Source: Euptelea pleiosperma (lineage: Eukaryota; Streptophyta; Magnoliopsida; Ranunculales; Eupteleaceae). Taken from it: a stretch of 64,000 nucleotides of DNA. The notes under the pieces are model-generated. The model had not been told where the DNA came from, searched no databases, and was given only the letters and a program-made list of their open reading frames with translations. The stretch lies in NCBI GenBank assembly GCA_035048495.1, contig CM068553.1:8983259-9047258 (forward strand), given 5' to 3'. This document shows positions 24,401-36,700 of the stretch, in pieces; position 1 is the first letter of the stretch; every line of letters starts with the position of its first letter. The translations under genes were made by a program, and so were the position numbers.

Positions 24401-26900
24401 TTACTTCAGAACTGCCATAAATCCTTATTTTTAAGCTGTTCTGGCTCAATTATTGTTGTTGTAACTTTTGCAGGTGGGACTTCTCCTTCGTGCAATGGGC
24501 TATCCTTCTAAAACAATAATATACTTGGCAGGTTCTGAAACATTTGGCGGTCAACGCGTTTTGATCCCTCTACGTGCCATGTATGCCAACTTAGTGGATC
24601 GTACTTCTTTGTGCAGCAAGCAAGAGTTGTCCAACTTAATTGGCCCTGAAACCACTCTTCCTCCAGATCTGTTTCAGACCCCTCCAACCAAAAGTAAGGA
24701 GCAACTTAAAGAAGAATGGAAGAAGGCTGGTCCGCGTCCCCGGCCTCTTCCTCCGCCTCCAGACAGACCTATTTATCGGCATGAAAAGGAAGGTTGGTAT
24801 GGATGGGTCGCTGAGATGGACAGTGAACCGGACCCTACACTTATAGATCTGAGGATGCAAGCTCACAGGCTACTCTGGGATGCCATCGATTATATTGTCT
24901 CGGTGGAAGCAGATGCATTCTTTCCAGGTTTTGACAATGATGGCAGCGGATGGCCAGATTTTTCGAGCTTGGTCATGGGGCACAGGTTGTATGAGATGGC
25001 ATCTTCGAGAACATATCGACCAGACAGGTAAATTGACTAGAAAACCTACTGTCCTGAATTTAAAATTGGTATGTACTCCAGAAGAGTTAGAAGTTCAGTT
25101 CGATATACAGGTCCTATATCAGACCCTTGATCTTGAATTTCTGATATATTGATGTGGAGAGTATGTAGCCATCGGTGATTTTATTCATGGTGGTGGGGAA
25201 TTTTAAAAATTTGGTGGCTTCATCAAGAAGGGAGGCCATTCTGTAGTTTTTGTGTTTGTGCATTTGGAGATGTATTTGTATTCAGGGGCTTCTGCTCATA
25301 TCCGATGCCTCTTCAGTTGAAAGTTCTTCAGAGGCAGTGCTCTTTCATCTCTTTTGGGAGTCATTTTATCCTTGTACTAGCAATAGCATACCTTATCTGG
25401 TCTTCTTAGCCAGAGGGTTGTGATCTTTTTGTTGTGCACAGTAGCTTCTGTAGGTGACCAGGACACCTCCAACGTTTAAAATTTTGCAATGTCTGACATT
25501 CTGGCTCTTGCTGACATGACTATTAAGAGAACCCCAACTATCTGATTTCTTTTCCATTTTTCTCGAAAGATGAGTGCATATTTCATGATTTCTGTTCTTT
25601 TAGTTGGTCGATGATATCTCAGTCATCAATGTGGACTTTAGATGACTTATTTTAGTATTATTCTTCTGTCTAATTCTTGGTATCATTCGTTTCTTAAGAT
25701 TTAACTTTCGGATTTCATTTATTTATATTCTGTTATCAATTATCTTCTGATGCTTTCATGGTCATTTGAACAGAAAAATGTTTGCTGAATTGTTCAACGA
25801 TACCCGTGATCATATGTACTATCCCAAACGCAATTGGACGCTCTCAGTGCGGGAACATCTTAACAAAAGCTTGGGTGAGGAAGGCCTTGTAAGGGAATCC
25901 CGCCTGTCGAAACCAACCTCATTCCTTGCTCATCCCCTTCCAGAATGTTCCTGTAGAACCCCTGAATCTGCCGAGATTCTGATTCCAATAAAGGACAGCA
26001 ACGGCCGATTGTTGTATGGGGGCGAGGACGAGTGTCCTAAATGGATGCAGCGCGGTCTTGCTACAGTTTCCTCGGAGGCAGCTGGTCTGCAAGAAGAGGG
26101 CAGTGTAAGTGAAAATGATTCATCTGAAGATGAAACAGATTTGGATGTGCAGCAGCCAGAATCTGATGACAAGGGCAGCAGAACTGATTCAACTCCACCC
26201 GCGGAGCAAGATGAGGAAATGGATCCTGATGATTAGGACATGTACAGAGGTTACTAAATTCTTTCCAGTTGTTTGAGATGGCAATCAGTTTCCAGCAACC
26301 CCTTGGATGAAATTCTTTTGGGCAGAGGACAATTTGCTGTGGTTGTGGTCCCTATTTCAAATTTACGATTTTGAGGGCAAGCAGCATTCGGATTCTTTCG
26401 ATAAGATCTATCAAATTCTTCATAGATGGGACACATAATTCATTTGTTTAGATCTGTCAAGTTCTTCGAACAGAGTCTAGTGGGGAAGATAATGGAAATG
26501 GATGAGCTGATCCAGACAGTGACTATATAAGTGGGTGCAGGGGCCGATGAAAGAGAATTACAAATTTTTTCTTTGTGAAGCAGATAAGCATGGAGTTTCC
26601 TTTTTTCTCTTTTTTCATCTTACACATACGTCACTTCATCTGTACAAGTTCACGTCAGAATCTTGGCATTGCCAAGGGATGCTCATTACTGGTTTCATAT
26701 CTCGATCATCTTGCGCTCTGAATATTGGGGTTGTGACAGCTGATTGCAATTTTGGTTTTTCATTTAAAGATGGCACTCTTGGTGCTAATTAGCTTCAAGA
26801 TTACTTATTTTTTAATCTCAGTTTTGTTCTCCTTAATTTTTCATTCCGTTTTAATTTAATTTGTATTGTTTCATTTGAAATGGGGATCCCATTTTCACTG
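12400..26900 (+). CDS. O-fucosyltransferase family protein (plant GDP-fucose O-FucT type), complete spliced gene
   Basis: Predicted type II membrane glycosyltransferase of the plant O-FucT family (related to Pofut domains), likely Golgi; acceptor unknown. Coding exons: 13516-13683, 13810-13894, 17890-17960, 18041-18129, 18263-18506, 21906-22018, 22185-22275, 22581-22709, 24474-25027, 25774-26236 (stop TGA/TAG class at 26234-26236). They sum to 2007 nt, 668 aa, and every junction is GT-AG and in frame. A 5'UTR exon ends at 12570 (AAAAG|GTTTG) and rejoins at 13470. Start chosen because the N-terminus MIFKSKIKW and the following membrane segment (about residues 9-29) match the Arabidopsis relatives I remember. 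Conserved parts: IYAKIFGGFEKIR, FHPGLMRD (about 268-275), AGSETFGGQR (about 349-358), a proline-rich stretch PRPRPLPPPPDRP, then an acidic C-terminal tail (about 630-668). Introns hold a TRIM, hairpin MITEs, a solo LTR and a LINE tail. Family call is strong; the specific orthologue is not certain. Confidence 0.93.
12430..12570 (+). promoter_or_regulatory. 5' untranslated exon of the O-fucosyltransferase gene
   Basis: A pyrimidine-rich leader (TCTCTCCTAAC, TTTTTTCCTTC) ends in CAGCTAAAAG followed by GTTTGTT, a good donor at 12570/12571. The matching acceptor TTAATGCAG ends at 13469 and 46 nt of leader precede the ATG at 13516. Two CACGTG-type cores lie upstream near 12113 and 12246. The transcription start is not defined by the sequence; the left edge is approximate. 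Confidence 0.6.
12857..13072. mobile_element. Probable MITE in the 5'UTR intron of the O-fucosyltransferase gene
   Basis: GGGCGTGTTTGGTTACC at the left and GGTTACTTATCCAAACT at the right form weak inverted repeats of the Tourist type. No convincing target duplication. Confidence 0.4.
14497..14829 (+). mobile_element. TRIM retrotransposon, short copy, in an O-fucosyltransferase intron
   Basis: Terminal direct repeats 14497-14611 and 14712-14829 (TGTTAG...TTTAACA) share GTTCC(C/T)GCGCATG and TTTCGCCTTTCCCCAAC. Target duplication CTTTC occurs at 14492-14496 and 14830-14834. Just inside the left LTR, TGGTATTAGAGAC resembles a primer site for initiator Met-tRNA (consensus TGGTATCAGAGCC). A doubled TATTCCCG(C/T)TGAGGGGG block precedes the right LTR. 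No ORF: a 333-bp non-autonomous LTR element. Confidence 0.88.
14840..16430. other. Intron sequence with no recognised feature
   Basis: Part of the 4-kb intron between O-fucosyltransferase exons at 13894 and 17890. A (TA)n run lies at about 16392-16412. 15160-16300 is less AT-rich and may be decayed retroelement sequence, but I could not match it to a protein. Confidence 0.4.
16430..16775. mobile_element. Hairpin MITE, second family
   Basis: Inverted arms: GACAAATGGTCATAGACCCC / GGGCTCCATTACCATTTGTC, GATGAGTTAA / TTAACTCATC and AATCCACTTTTCATAAGGCTA in the middle. A related, longer copy is at 46650-47165 (GGAGATCATCCTCACAAAATC). Confidence 0.65.
17305..17640. mobile_element. G-box-tipped hairpin MITE, copy B, in an O-fucosyltransferase intron
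   Basis: Left arm GCCACGTGCG, CTCTTAGAGATCACCGACC, ATCCCTAGGTGGACC; right arm GTCCACATAGGGATGG, GGTCAGTGATCTCTAAGAG, TGCCACGTGGC. The loop contains the shared ACCGTAGATTTCGAGCATT-like text. Confidence 0.75.
19572..20732 (+). mobile_element. Solo LTR in intron 6 of the O-fucosyltransferase gene
   Basis: Begins TGATACGGAC, ends GTCCTGCATCA (inverted ends) and is flanked by ATAGG on both sides (19567-19571, 20733-20737). A TATATAAACTC TATA-like element is at about 19885-19895. No internal primer site or gag-pol follows, so this is a recombined solo LTR of 1161 bp. The superfamily (Gypsy or Copia) cannot be told from the LTR alone. Confidence 0.85.
20738..20932. repeat. Tandem duplication next to the solo LTR
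   Basis: GCTCCAAGGTAA(T/C)GATTTAATG through GGACTCAGCTGTAAG occurs at about 20737-20819 and 20850-20930. The spacer ATGGAGTCTCTTTTAGATAG matches the sequence left of the solo LTR (19553-19571). The second unit preserves the uninterrupted junction. Confidence 0.8.
20933..21905. other. Rest of intron 6, nothing recognised
   Basis: No coding signal, repeat end or target duplication was seen between the tandem duplication and the exon beginning at 21906. Confidence 0.4.
22300..22495 (-). mobile_element. LINE 3' tail fragment in intron 8
   Basis: On the minus strand the segment ends ATAAAGTTCATACTTATAAAAG, the A-rich terminus usual for plant LINEs. Only about 190 bp remain, with no domain. Confidence 0.35.
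22896..23147 (+). other. Unexplained 84-codon open segment with exon-like ends in intron 9
   Basis: Reading from an acceptor-like ATTCTAG (ending 22895), the plus strand is open for 84 codons to TGA at 23148, including GNGCFFNCIKIDP, SVYFLDSQGEQ and LKLKQCLHCCIEL. A donor-like GAAG|GTGTAA lies at 23136/23137. Codon use looks gene-like, but I do not recognise the product, and it is not in the O-fucosyltransferase proteins I know. The canonical exons splice in frame across it (22709 to 24474). It could be a captured gene fragment or an alternative exon. Confidence 0.35.
23560..23940. mobile_element. Hairpin MITE (CTCTTTCGGGTCCAC type) in intron 9
   Basis: Left arm ACACTCTTTCGGGTCCAC, CACAAATCAGCCTTATTGGT; right arm ATCAGGCTAATTTTTGGTGT, AAGATCCACCAAGGGGTAGG. 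Same subfamily as 42555-42880, but the right end has diverged. Confidence 0.6.
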
Positions 26901-27790
26901 ATTTTCTTTTGCATTTCCGACAGACTTATCTTCTGATTGGAATTAATGTTCTCAGGATTCGGAGAGTACCTCTGATCCACCTATTAACTAGGGTATTATA
27001 CAGGACGAGTAAAGTCCACCGTGCTTATGGGTCCCTTGGTTTCCAATGGATGCGGTTGACTGAAACTTACCAAAATTTGTCCCACCTGCAGTTTTATGTG
27101 ACGTTCATGCTGCTGAACTGGACTGCTCCATTAGAGATCTGCGGAGCCAGGTTGTTGGTCGTCTGTGCCCATTAATGCATGGATCAGGTTCAATCATGAG
27201 GCCACATATTGGAATAGGGTTCATTATTTAGATTAATTGGGGACTCCCCAACCGCAAGATTTATGGTTTCTTCTCCTTGCTGTCAATTCTCTTGGCTGTC
27301 CAAAATTTTGAGGATTGTTCAGAGCCTTAAAAACAGATTGGAATCATCCGAATCATCCTCTTTTGATCTTTCTTTCCCTCGCAAACCTGCCCATACCAAT
27401 CTCAACGTTTTGCGTTCAGCAATTTTAGGTTAAAAGAGATTGATCCCATTATACATTAAGTCAGTTTGCATCCACCTAAGACACCTCGACATTTGCAAAG
27501 TGCACAACAGGGGGCAAAGGTACACTGTCATGCTTTGTCGTTATTTTTTCTCCATCTTTTTAATGAAAATTTTGTTGGAAATTAAAATAATAAAATAACA
27601 ATAAATAGCACAATGGATTGTTTGTTGGGTTCTCAGAAAATAAACTTCACCACGGCCGTAGTCTAGTTTCCAAGTGAATTGCTCCCTCCCATACAAATGG
27701 TGGTGAATAAACTGATGAACAAATCATGTTACATGGGGAAATCCGAAGGTTGCAAGAGCTGGGTAATTACTTCATTGATCACTTCAACGA
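26237..27790. other. Convergent intergenic region between the O-fucosyltransferase and GT64 genes
   Basis: Contains the 3'UTRs of both genes. The O-fucosyltransferase transcript probably ends before about 26900; an AATAAAATAACAATAAATA run at 27587-27606 is a possible poly(A) region. No further gene is supported. Confidence 0.5.
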
Positions 27791-30700
27791 CTACCAGAAC
27801 CATTCGTGTTTTGCGTCCACCGCTTTTGTGTTGGTCGATACTAGAGGCATTGCTCCATATAGGGAAACGAAATCATTGAGGCATTTATTCCTCCTCTTAC
27901 TGTGCCCTTTCAGACTGCTGATGCCTGATGATCCGATCTCATATATCTTCCCTGCAGAGGGCAGACAGTACATGTAAGCAAACAACTTGTCTGACAATTA
28001 GGTGTCTATATAGCTCATTGGCTCTAGTTCCAGTTAACTTCAATTAGAGTTGCAACAAATCACTGATATAAAAATTACATGTACATAAAGATATAGAAAA
28101 CCTTATTGTGAAGTACTGTCATGGATATTAAGAGGGATGGTGGTAATGGAAGGGATGGTTGGGCTCAAAAGGTGTCCTTTGGCATTGTCATTGTCATTGT
28201 CATTCATACTTCATAGAGAGTGCATACCAGATATATAGGCACACATACATACAATGCATAGAGAGGCTGTCATTTAATTAAGTCTTCCTGGGGCCATATC
28301 AGTAGCAAAAGTTACCTTTAACCCAGATTGGAGGGGCACCTGTGGCATTGGCAACAAGCAAAGACATTGCAATGTCTTCACAGTTTCTGCAAGACAAGAT
28401 GAAAGAATCACATAAAAGATATACACATGTTCACATGCACACACACACACACATGGGCATGCAATGCAATAAATATCTCCTTAGAAGGAATAAAAAACAA
28501 TGATCTGAGCTAACCTTTCTCTCGTTACATAATCATGAATTGATGAGGGCATCTTGTAGGTATACAAATCCAAGTACTTTTTGTGAAAAAAAGATGCTTT
28601 TGAGAGGACCATGCTGTAAGTGCCCATCCACCACACTGACCACCAGCCGCCATATTTGTAATATGCAACACCATCCTTCTGTATCAGATGAAAAACTGTC
28701 AAGAAACAACATACCTGTATCTTCGTATGGGAACAACGAGAGGATTGTTTTGAGATACAAATATGTTGTGCAAGAGATTTTATCCCAGATTGCATTTTTT
28801 TTTTTAGATTGCATTGTTCCAGGAGATGCTTGGGGATGGAAGAACGTCTAAAACATTACACTTAGTAAAGCTTATTTCCCAAGAACAAAATACCACTGCT
28901 GCATTCTTATGTGATAATCTGTGAGATGAACTTGCTAAGAAATAAAGATAGAATATCACAAAAAGAATCCTTTAGGGTGTTAGCTGTATATAGGACTTTG
29001 TTAAAAGCCCTAAAGGCAATAGCCATACAGAAATTTCTTGTAGACTGTCACCAATCATGATTCAACTATGTGACAAGGACACTCCATTTTTAAACCTTGC
29101 TGTGTTGGACACCATGTCGTACTAGTACTACACACGCTAACACACTTTTGCATACAAAAGGGGCTTGCATTTTCCATCCTCCACACCCTACTTTATGAAG
29201 TTGTTAAACACAACTATATGTTTGAGTCTTCCCTCTTACAAATCTATTAATATAAATTAAGTTATTGGATAGTTCTATTGCATATGGAGATATTTTCTTT
29301 TACTTTTCATATATTCCTTTCCTTATATTTTATAAAGACTTCTGATTTAAATATACCTAAAATATTATATTATAATATATGTGTACAGACGTGTCTACAT
29401 TTCTGGCTTGTCGAAGGCACTATGTTAGACACCTAATATCTATGTCAGACATTGACACGTGTCCAAGGTTCTAAACTTCGACTTTGCCTTAAACTTCAGT
29501 CCGTTAAAATTAGGAATTAATTCGGGGAAGTTCAATTCGATTTAAAGAATTTTTGTAAAAATTCGCTAACTTAGAGAAATTTGGAGAATCTTTGCCAAAA
29601 TGAGTGAAACGATATTAATCTTGCTTACGTTGTTCTAAATGGTTGTTATTTTTTTGATAAGTATAAAAATTATCATTAAAACCGAAATATTTACAGAAGG
29701 GTCAGTTAAATAGGTCGAGTTAACCTACTTTAACTACCACGAGACAAACAACACTAGGAAAAGCTGAAAAAACTGAAAAAATTACAATAAAGTTAAACAT
29801 CTCTCGAGCATAAAAGTTCCCACCGACAAACAAAATCTTTGAAGAATAGTCCTCTGCATTCTCTGGATAACTTGGACCACACAAATAAACTCCCCTTCAT
29901 AGACAACGCAACAGACGCCACCTCCACACTCTTTCCTTCAAAAACTCTCCGATTACGTTCCTTCCAGAGGCCCCATGCAATCGCTAGAGGTAGAATCCGC
30001 CACAAAATTCGTCCTCTAGTTGAAAAAGCTTTAACCTTCCAACTAGTCAGTATTTCCCTCAAAGACCTCGGCATAACCCACTGCATCTCGAACTCCGATA
30101 GGAAGGATGACCAAACCTCCCTGGCTACGTCACAATGTATCAAAAGATGATTAGCTGATTCTCCGTGATGTTTACACATGGAACAATAGTCAATAATCAT
30201 GATTCCTCTTGTTCTCAACTTATCAATAGTTAGGATTTTCTCCAGCGATGCCTCCCAGACAAAGAATGCAACCTTAGTCGGGATTTTGGATTTCCAGACC
30301 AATGCATCTGGGTAAGCTAATACCGTCTGAAAAATGTAACACCTCATAAAAAGAACTCACCGTAAACGTCCCACCTTTGGTCCAAACCCAATGATGTTTG
30401 TCTTGATTACCTAACCTCAATTGAATTTCTTGCAAACGACTGAGCATTCTGGCCATAGGTTCAATCTCCCAGTAATTAAGGTTACGCCTGAATCCGAAAT
30501 TCCAAACCATAGATTCCCCTTCCCCCGTATAATAGTCCTTGATAGACCAAAACTTTATAAGGGAAAGGCTATAGAGATCCGGGTACTCTGTCTTAAAAGA
30601 AACATCACCACACCATATATCCTCCCATAATCTAATTCTGTTACCTGCTCTGGCACTAAACCGAATGCATCTCGAAAAAGTCTCAGAGATTTTCATAATG

Positions 30701-33700
30701 CCCCTCCAAATATTGCAACCATATGTGCCTCGAGCCATTCCACTCATCCACCTAAAAATCATTGTGCCGTACTGTCCTACAATTATACTCCTCCACAAAC
30801 TGATAGTTCTTCTCCAAATCTCCAAAGCCACTTGCCCAATAAAGCTTGATTCATGGCTCTAATACTCTTAACCCCTAGACCGCCTTTCTCCTTAGCTTTA
30901 CACATAGAATTCCAATCTACCAGATGGAATTTATGTGCTTCCAACATGTCGTTCCACAAAAAATTTCTCATAATCTTTTCAAAGATTTGAACCACTTTAC
31001 CCAGAACTGTGAATAACGACATGTAATAAATAGGCAAGCTAGATAGAACACTCTTAATCAGGATTAGCCTGCCCCCTTTAGAGAGATATCTTGCTTTCCA
31101 TACTGCCAATCTTCTGTCAAAACATTCAATCATCGGATCCCACAAAGCCTTGGATCTATATGCTGCCCCCAGAGGAAGACCTAGATAAGTCGTTGGAAAT
31201 CGCTCAATACTGCACCCAAAAATGTTAGCCAGTATAGAAATATTCTCCACCTCGCCCACCCCATATACTTTGCTCTTCGCCAGATTAACACGCAATCCTG
31301 ATACAACTTCAAAACAGCATAATAGACCTCTAATAAATCTAATTTGAGCAACTGAGGGACCAAGGAACACAAGAGTATCATCTGCAAACTGCAAGTGAGA
31401 GATAGTCGGAGTTCCCTATGCGACCACAAAGCCCTTTAATTCGCCGATGCTTACCGCTCTACTTATCATTCTACCCAGAGCCTCTGCCACTATAATAAAT
31501 AAGAAAGGAGATAACGGATCCCCTTGTCTCAACCCCCTAGAACTCTAGAAATATCCTGTTGGGGAACCGTTCACTAGTATAGAAAATGACGCGGATGAAA
31601 CACATTTTCTTATCCACAATCTCCATTTCTCCCCGAAACCCATCCTGGACATCATATAGTCCAGAAAACTCCAGTCCACGTGGTCATAAGTCTTTTCCAT
31701 ATCGATCTTACATACAATCCCCAGCTACACATTCGTTAGCAATAAGGACCCCATCGAGAATTTGTCTACCTCTAACGAACGCTCGATGAAATGACTGTGT
31801 CCAACACCATACGGATCCTAGTGGCAAGCATTTTGGCGATGATTTTGTAGGTGCTGCACACTAAATTGATAGGTCTGTAATCTGAAATATCATCCGCTCC
31901 TTGTTTCTTAGGAATCATGGCCACAAAAGTACTGTTAGATGTATAATCCAAAAACCTCTCCTCTTGAAACTCTAACACCACTTTCATAAAATTTGCCCTA
32001 ATCGTCTCCCAACATTGTTTGAAAAAAGCAATTGTGAAACCATCCGGCCTCGGTGCCTTATTTCCTGCTAAATCCGAAATAGCCTTAAACACCTCTCCCT
32101 CATTGAAAGGTTTTTCTATGTACCTCCTATCCTCAACGCTAATCTGCTCAAAGGATAGTCCATCTAAAGATGATCTATAACTAGAGGATTGCGTATACAA
32201 ATCGGCATAAAAACCCACCACCCTTTTTTTGATACTTTTCTCTGTTTCCATCCAGGTATTTCGAATCTTGAGACGGGTAACATGATTGAATCTTTTATGA
32301 GCATTAGCCATTTTGTGAAAAAATTTGGTGTTGTTATCGCCTTCCTTCAACCATTTTATTCTGGATTTTTGTTTCCAGCTGATCTCCTCCATCCTCACCA
32401 CTTGTTATTTTTTATATAATAAGTTATAAGTGTTTTATCATATCTTTAAATATTAGTGTGCTTTACCAACGTTTTGGCAAAAATTCTCAAAACTTCTCTA
32501 AGTTTATTGTTTACTTTGAATTAATTCGACGATTTTTTACAATTTTTGTACTAAAAAATGTTAAACTTCAAGAAATTAACCGAATTTTTACTGTTTACTT
32601 TGAAATAAACTAATTAATCCAGCGATTTTTTGTAAATTTTTTAATACACGTATACTTTAATTCGGTCATTCAAAATTCGGAATTAATTCGGCTAATTTCA
32701 CCGCATTATAAAACGACGCACGTGTCCATGTCATTGTTACATGGCAATTTAGTCTTTACACTAGCCAACAGAATATCAGAAGATGGTTTCACAAAGAAAT
32801 AGTATCACAACATTTGGACAAATTTCTTTTTAATTCATTAAAGTTGTGTGGAGGAATTCGATAAATGAGTATGCCATGATTCGACAAACTTTCAGATATT
32901 AATGAAATTTGATACAAGCATATTATATTCTTCACCAAAGGATTAGGAAGTGATAAGAATTAAGAATTGAACTCTTCTTTGTGATGAAGAGAAACTAGTC
33001 ATATGTACAATAATTACCCTATAATGGGTAAGACAAATTATTGGGTTTCAGAAGAATAATCTAACTTCCATTAGCAGTCAATATTATCACAAAAAAACTT
33101 ATTAAAAAGGAAAAGAGGAAAAAAGAAGAAGAAAATGCAATTTAATATTATAAACATGATATATACATACAAGGATATTATATGTATAATTGTCCATCAA
33201 AAGCTTCACAACAGGTTAAAGCAATGTTTCAACAAATAGACATATGACAAAATTGCAATCTACACGAGATAGAAGAACAATTATTGCATTCATTTAATAA
33301 ACAAGAAGAAATCTTCATGTTGGATATTGATGACGAAGAATCTCCGCTTTTGTCAAATTATAGTTAACTTTATGTCGTGTCAACTTTAAGGTTGTGATAA
33401 GTGGTCCATTATAGTAAAAAATATTGTAACATTTTTGTGGGTGTCGTATTTTCCAGCAAGTAAAATAATGACACATGTCACTGTCATGACACGTGCGGAT
33501 CATGGAAGAATGATACGTGGTGATAACCAGCACGCGGGAGTGAATGCGCCGAAGGTATCATCAGAGGCCATAAACCGCTCTATCGCTGTCACACGACTTC
33601 CATTAATAGGAAGTGCCACATGTTAAGATGGAATGATTAGAATAGAGCATCTTGAGGCAGAATACTGACAGAACATATTAATGCTTCGACCTTTAATATG

Positions 33701-36700
33701 TCGAGAAGCATTCAATCTTGCCCGACATATTAATCATTGATCTTCTTGACGGGATTGATATTCAACGCAACCAGACAAGGTCCAGTGGCCTACATGGCTT
33801 GAATATCGTCCTTAACATGAGTGACTTTCAACATATTCTACTCATCCCGACAAGGGCAGATGACTTACTTGACGGGATCAATTTTCACCTCATCCCGACA
33901 AGGTCATATGACTTATAGGATGAATACATCCCGACAAAGTCAAATGACTTATTGGATGTATACATCCCAATACGGTCAATTGACTTACTTGACGGGATCA
34001 ATTTTTACCTCATCCCGACAAGGTCATAAGATTGATAGGATGCATACATCCCGACAAAGTCAAATGACTTATTCAATGTACACATCCCAATACGGTCAAC
34101 TGACTTACTTGACGGGATGAATTTTTATCTTATCCCGACAAGGTTAGAAGACTTATTGGATGCATACATCCCGACAAGGTCAAATGTCTTATTGGATGTA
34201 TGCATCCCAATATGGTCAGCTGGCTTACTTGACGAGATCAATTTTCATCTCATCCCGACAAAGTCAGATGACTAGTTAGATGTATATATCCTGACAAGGT
34301 CAAATGACTTATTTGACGGGATCAATCATCATCTCATCTCGACAAGTATACACGTTCCTACGAACGAAGTAAGTATTCTAAACGCAGTTAGTTTCCTAAC
34401 CAATGAATGTTGGCCACATGGCAGCTAGTTGAACTATCACAGTTTCGACATCTTATTCAAATATCTGACACGAAGGATGCCACCTCAGTGCCACTTCAGT
34501 TATTTCAGATCTAACAGAATCTTTCTAGGTCATAACTGATTGACGACAACTGGACACGTGGAAGGTGAGTCACGCCAGTTCTAAGGGTATAAATACAGGA
34601 CTCTCAGGACAAAGAAAATGATCTTGCTCTCCAGATCCAGATAGCCTAAACTCTGAATCATTTTACTATTTTCCTGAATCCTGTTACAAATTCTAAACTG
34701 ACTTGAGCGTCGGAGTATTGTCAATAGGGACAACCACATCCTATCTGGAGATCATCCTATCCTTCGCGGAGGAGAAAGTAGTATTCATCCTAAAGCACCA
34801 GAGTCGTCCGATCATCACCGAGATATGAATCGTCTGACCTCGAAGATTGTGTGGGTTAGATCAAATATTTTTCCCCCACAGTTTCTATTTCCTCTTTTCA
34901 ACTACAACGCAGAACCATAAATTATCTAAAACTACTTATCAAAAAAAAATTAGTTTATTTAAAACCCAAGATCTCATTCGACTGGAAGCACATGACTAGA
35001 GACATTGAATCAACAAAGTGGTAGAGCTGGATTTTTGAAGATCAAAGGCAAGCCATTTCATTTCCAAGGCCATAATGCTTCAATAGATGTACCAATATAT
35101 AATCATATATTACTTGGTTCTTTGCATGCAAGTGCGCAAGTATATATGCTATCACTAGAAGTTCTTTCAACAAGCACAACTTCCACGATAATATCTCACC
35201 GCACTAATAATACAGCATAAAGGAAATTACGCACCTGCACATCTAGCCAATGCATGCGGGGAACAAATCCTACCATTGTGAACGGAGCACTTTGCCATAC
35301 AGTAAAAGCAAAATCCAAGGTAGGGCATGGAACAATTACATCATCATCAACGGAAAAAATTGCATCTGTTCTGAGGTCCTCAATTGGCTTAAATCTATTA
35401 TTCAGATTATCCTCCTTATTTAGGTCAAACCTGAAGTTAGGCTTGTGAGCAGTTTGTGACTTTGATAGTACAATATGCCTAAGATAGGCTTTTAAACTGT
35501 CTGATGGCGGATCACTCTCACTCCACACCACATGTATGGCATCAGCTCCACTACAGGATGCATAATGAGCCACGGCTTGCTTAAGAAGAGAATTTCGCTT
35601 CCATGTGTTAATCAGTACAGTGTAGCCACCCCTGCAAGATACATAGAAATGTCAAAGGATATACAAGCACTAGTAACAATCTATACAAACATAAATAAAT
35701 AAATAATTAATAGTAAGGGCATTGATAAGAATATACAAGACACATTAGTCCCTTTTAGAGACCATGGTCAACCAAATGAAATTGTTTTACAGCAGAGTTT
35801 CTAAGGAAATACATGGATTGATGCAATACTGTGGCTGTAAAAAAAACTGGGAATCATTTCAATATTAGGGATGAGCATGATTAACACTAGTGCCAGTCTA
35901 AGCCTAAAGAACTGAAATGAAAATACCATACTTCCACATTACATCATCTCCAAGAGTGGAATACAAAAACAGGATTCATGTAGCCAATCCCAAATAGTTG
36001 GAATAATGCTCTGTGAAGGACAATTATGACATTGGCTCAACAAAAAAAAATCATAACATCAAAGAGAATTGATACTCTTTTTTCTTGTACAAGTGCTTAT
36101 GCTATAAATGTGGTTGCAAACCAAACAGTTTTGCCACCAGGGTAGTTTACTAATTGTACACTTACAATATAAAATATGCTAACGTATAGAGGCAGCAGAT
36201 AAATATGATAAATACTACAAGAAAAAAATAAGTGAATATTTTTACTAAATAAAAGAATTTTATACGTGTTTCTTGCTATGTGTTTATATATGCGCAAAAT
36301 GATCATTTTTGACATAGTAGAGTTCTCCCGTGAGTAGAAAGGCCTCCAATAGTGTTCTAGCTTGAGAAATATGTCAATGAGTATGTGTATCTGGGCCTCC
36401 ATTTGATGCCCTTCAAAAGGGACTACCCACATGTTCCTTGAGGTGGGATTTTTACATTAAAGTCGTCTCAGTAAGGGTGGTGTTGCCACTAGATTTCAGG
36501 TGAGATCCTCGTAGATGCTTCCGGAGAGGGGTTTAAGGGGGATGCAAACAATGGAGGTAAAAATTGCAACTAGATTAACTTAAAAAACCGGAGCTCGAAA
36601 TGGCATGTCTTTTATGGAATTCTGCACAATGATTGAAAACCAAATGATTTCAACACTCCCATTTGTAGACTATGTCATCGTCCTATTGGATTTCTTCTCT

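Noticed and set aside
33821..34120. 99-codon plus-strand ORF
   Set aside because: It lies wholly in the 120-bp tandem repeat; the period is a multiple of three and the translation is a repeat of the unit, not a protein.
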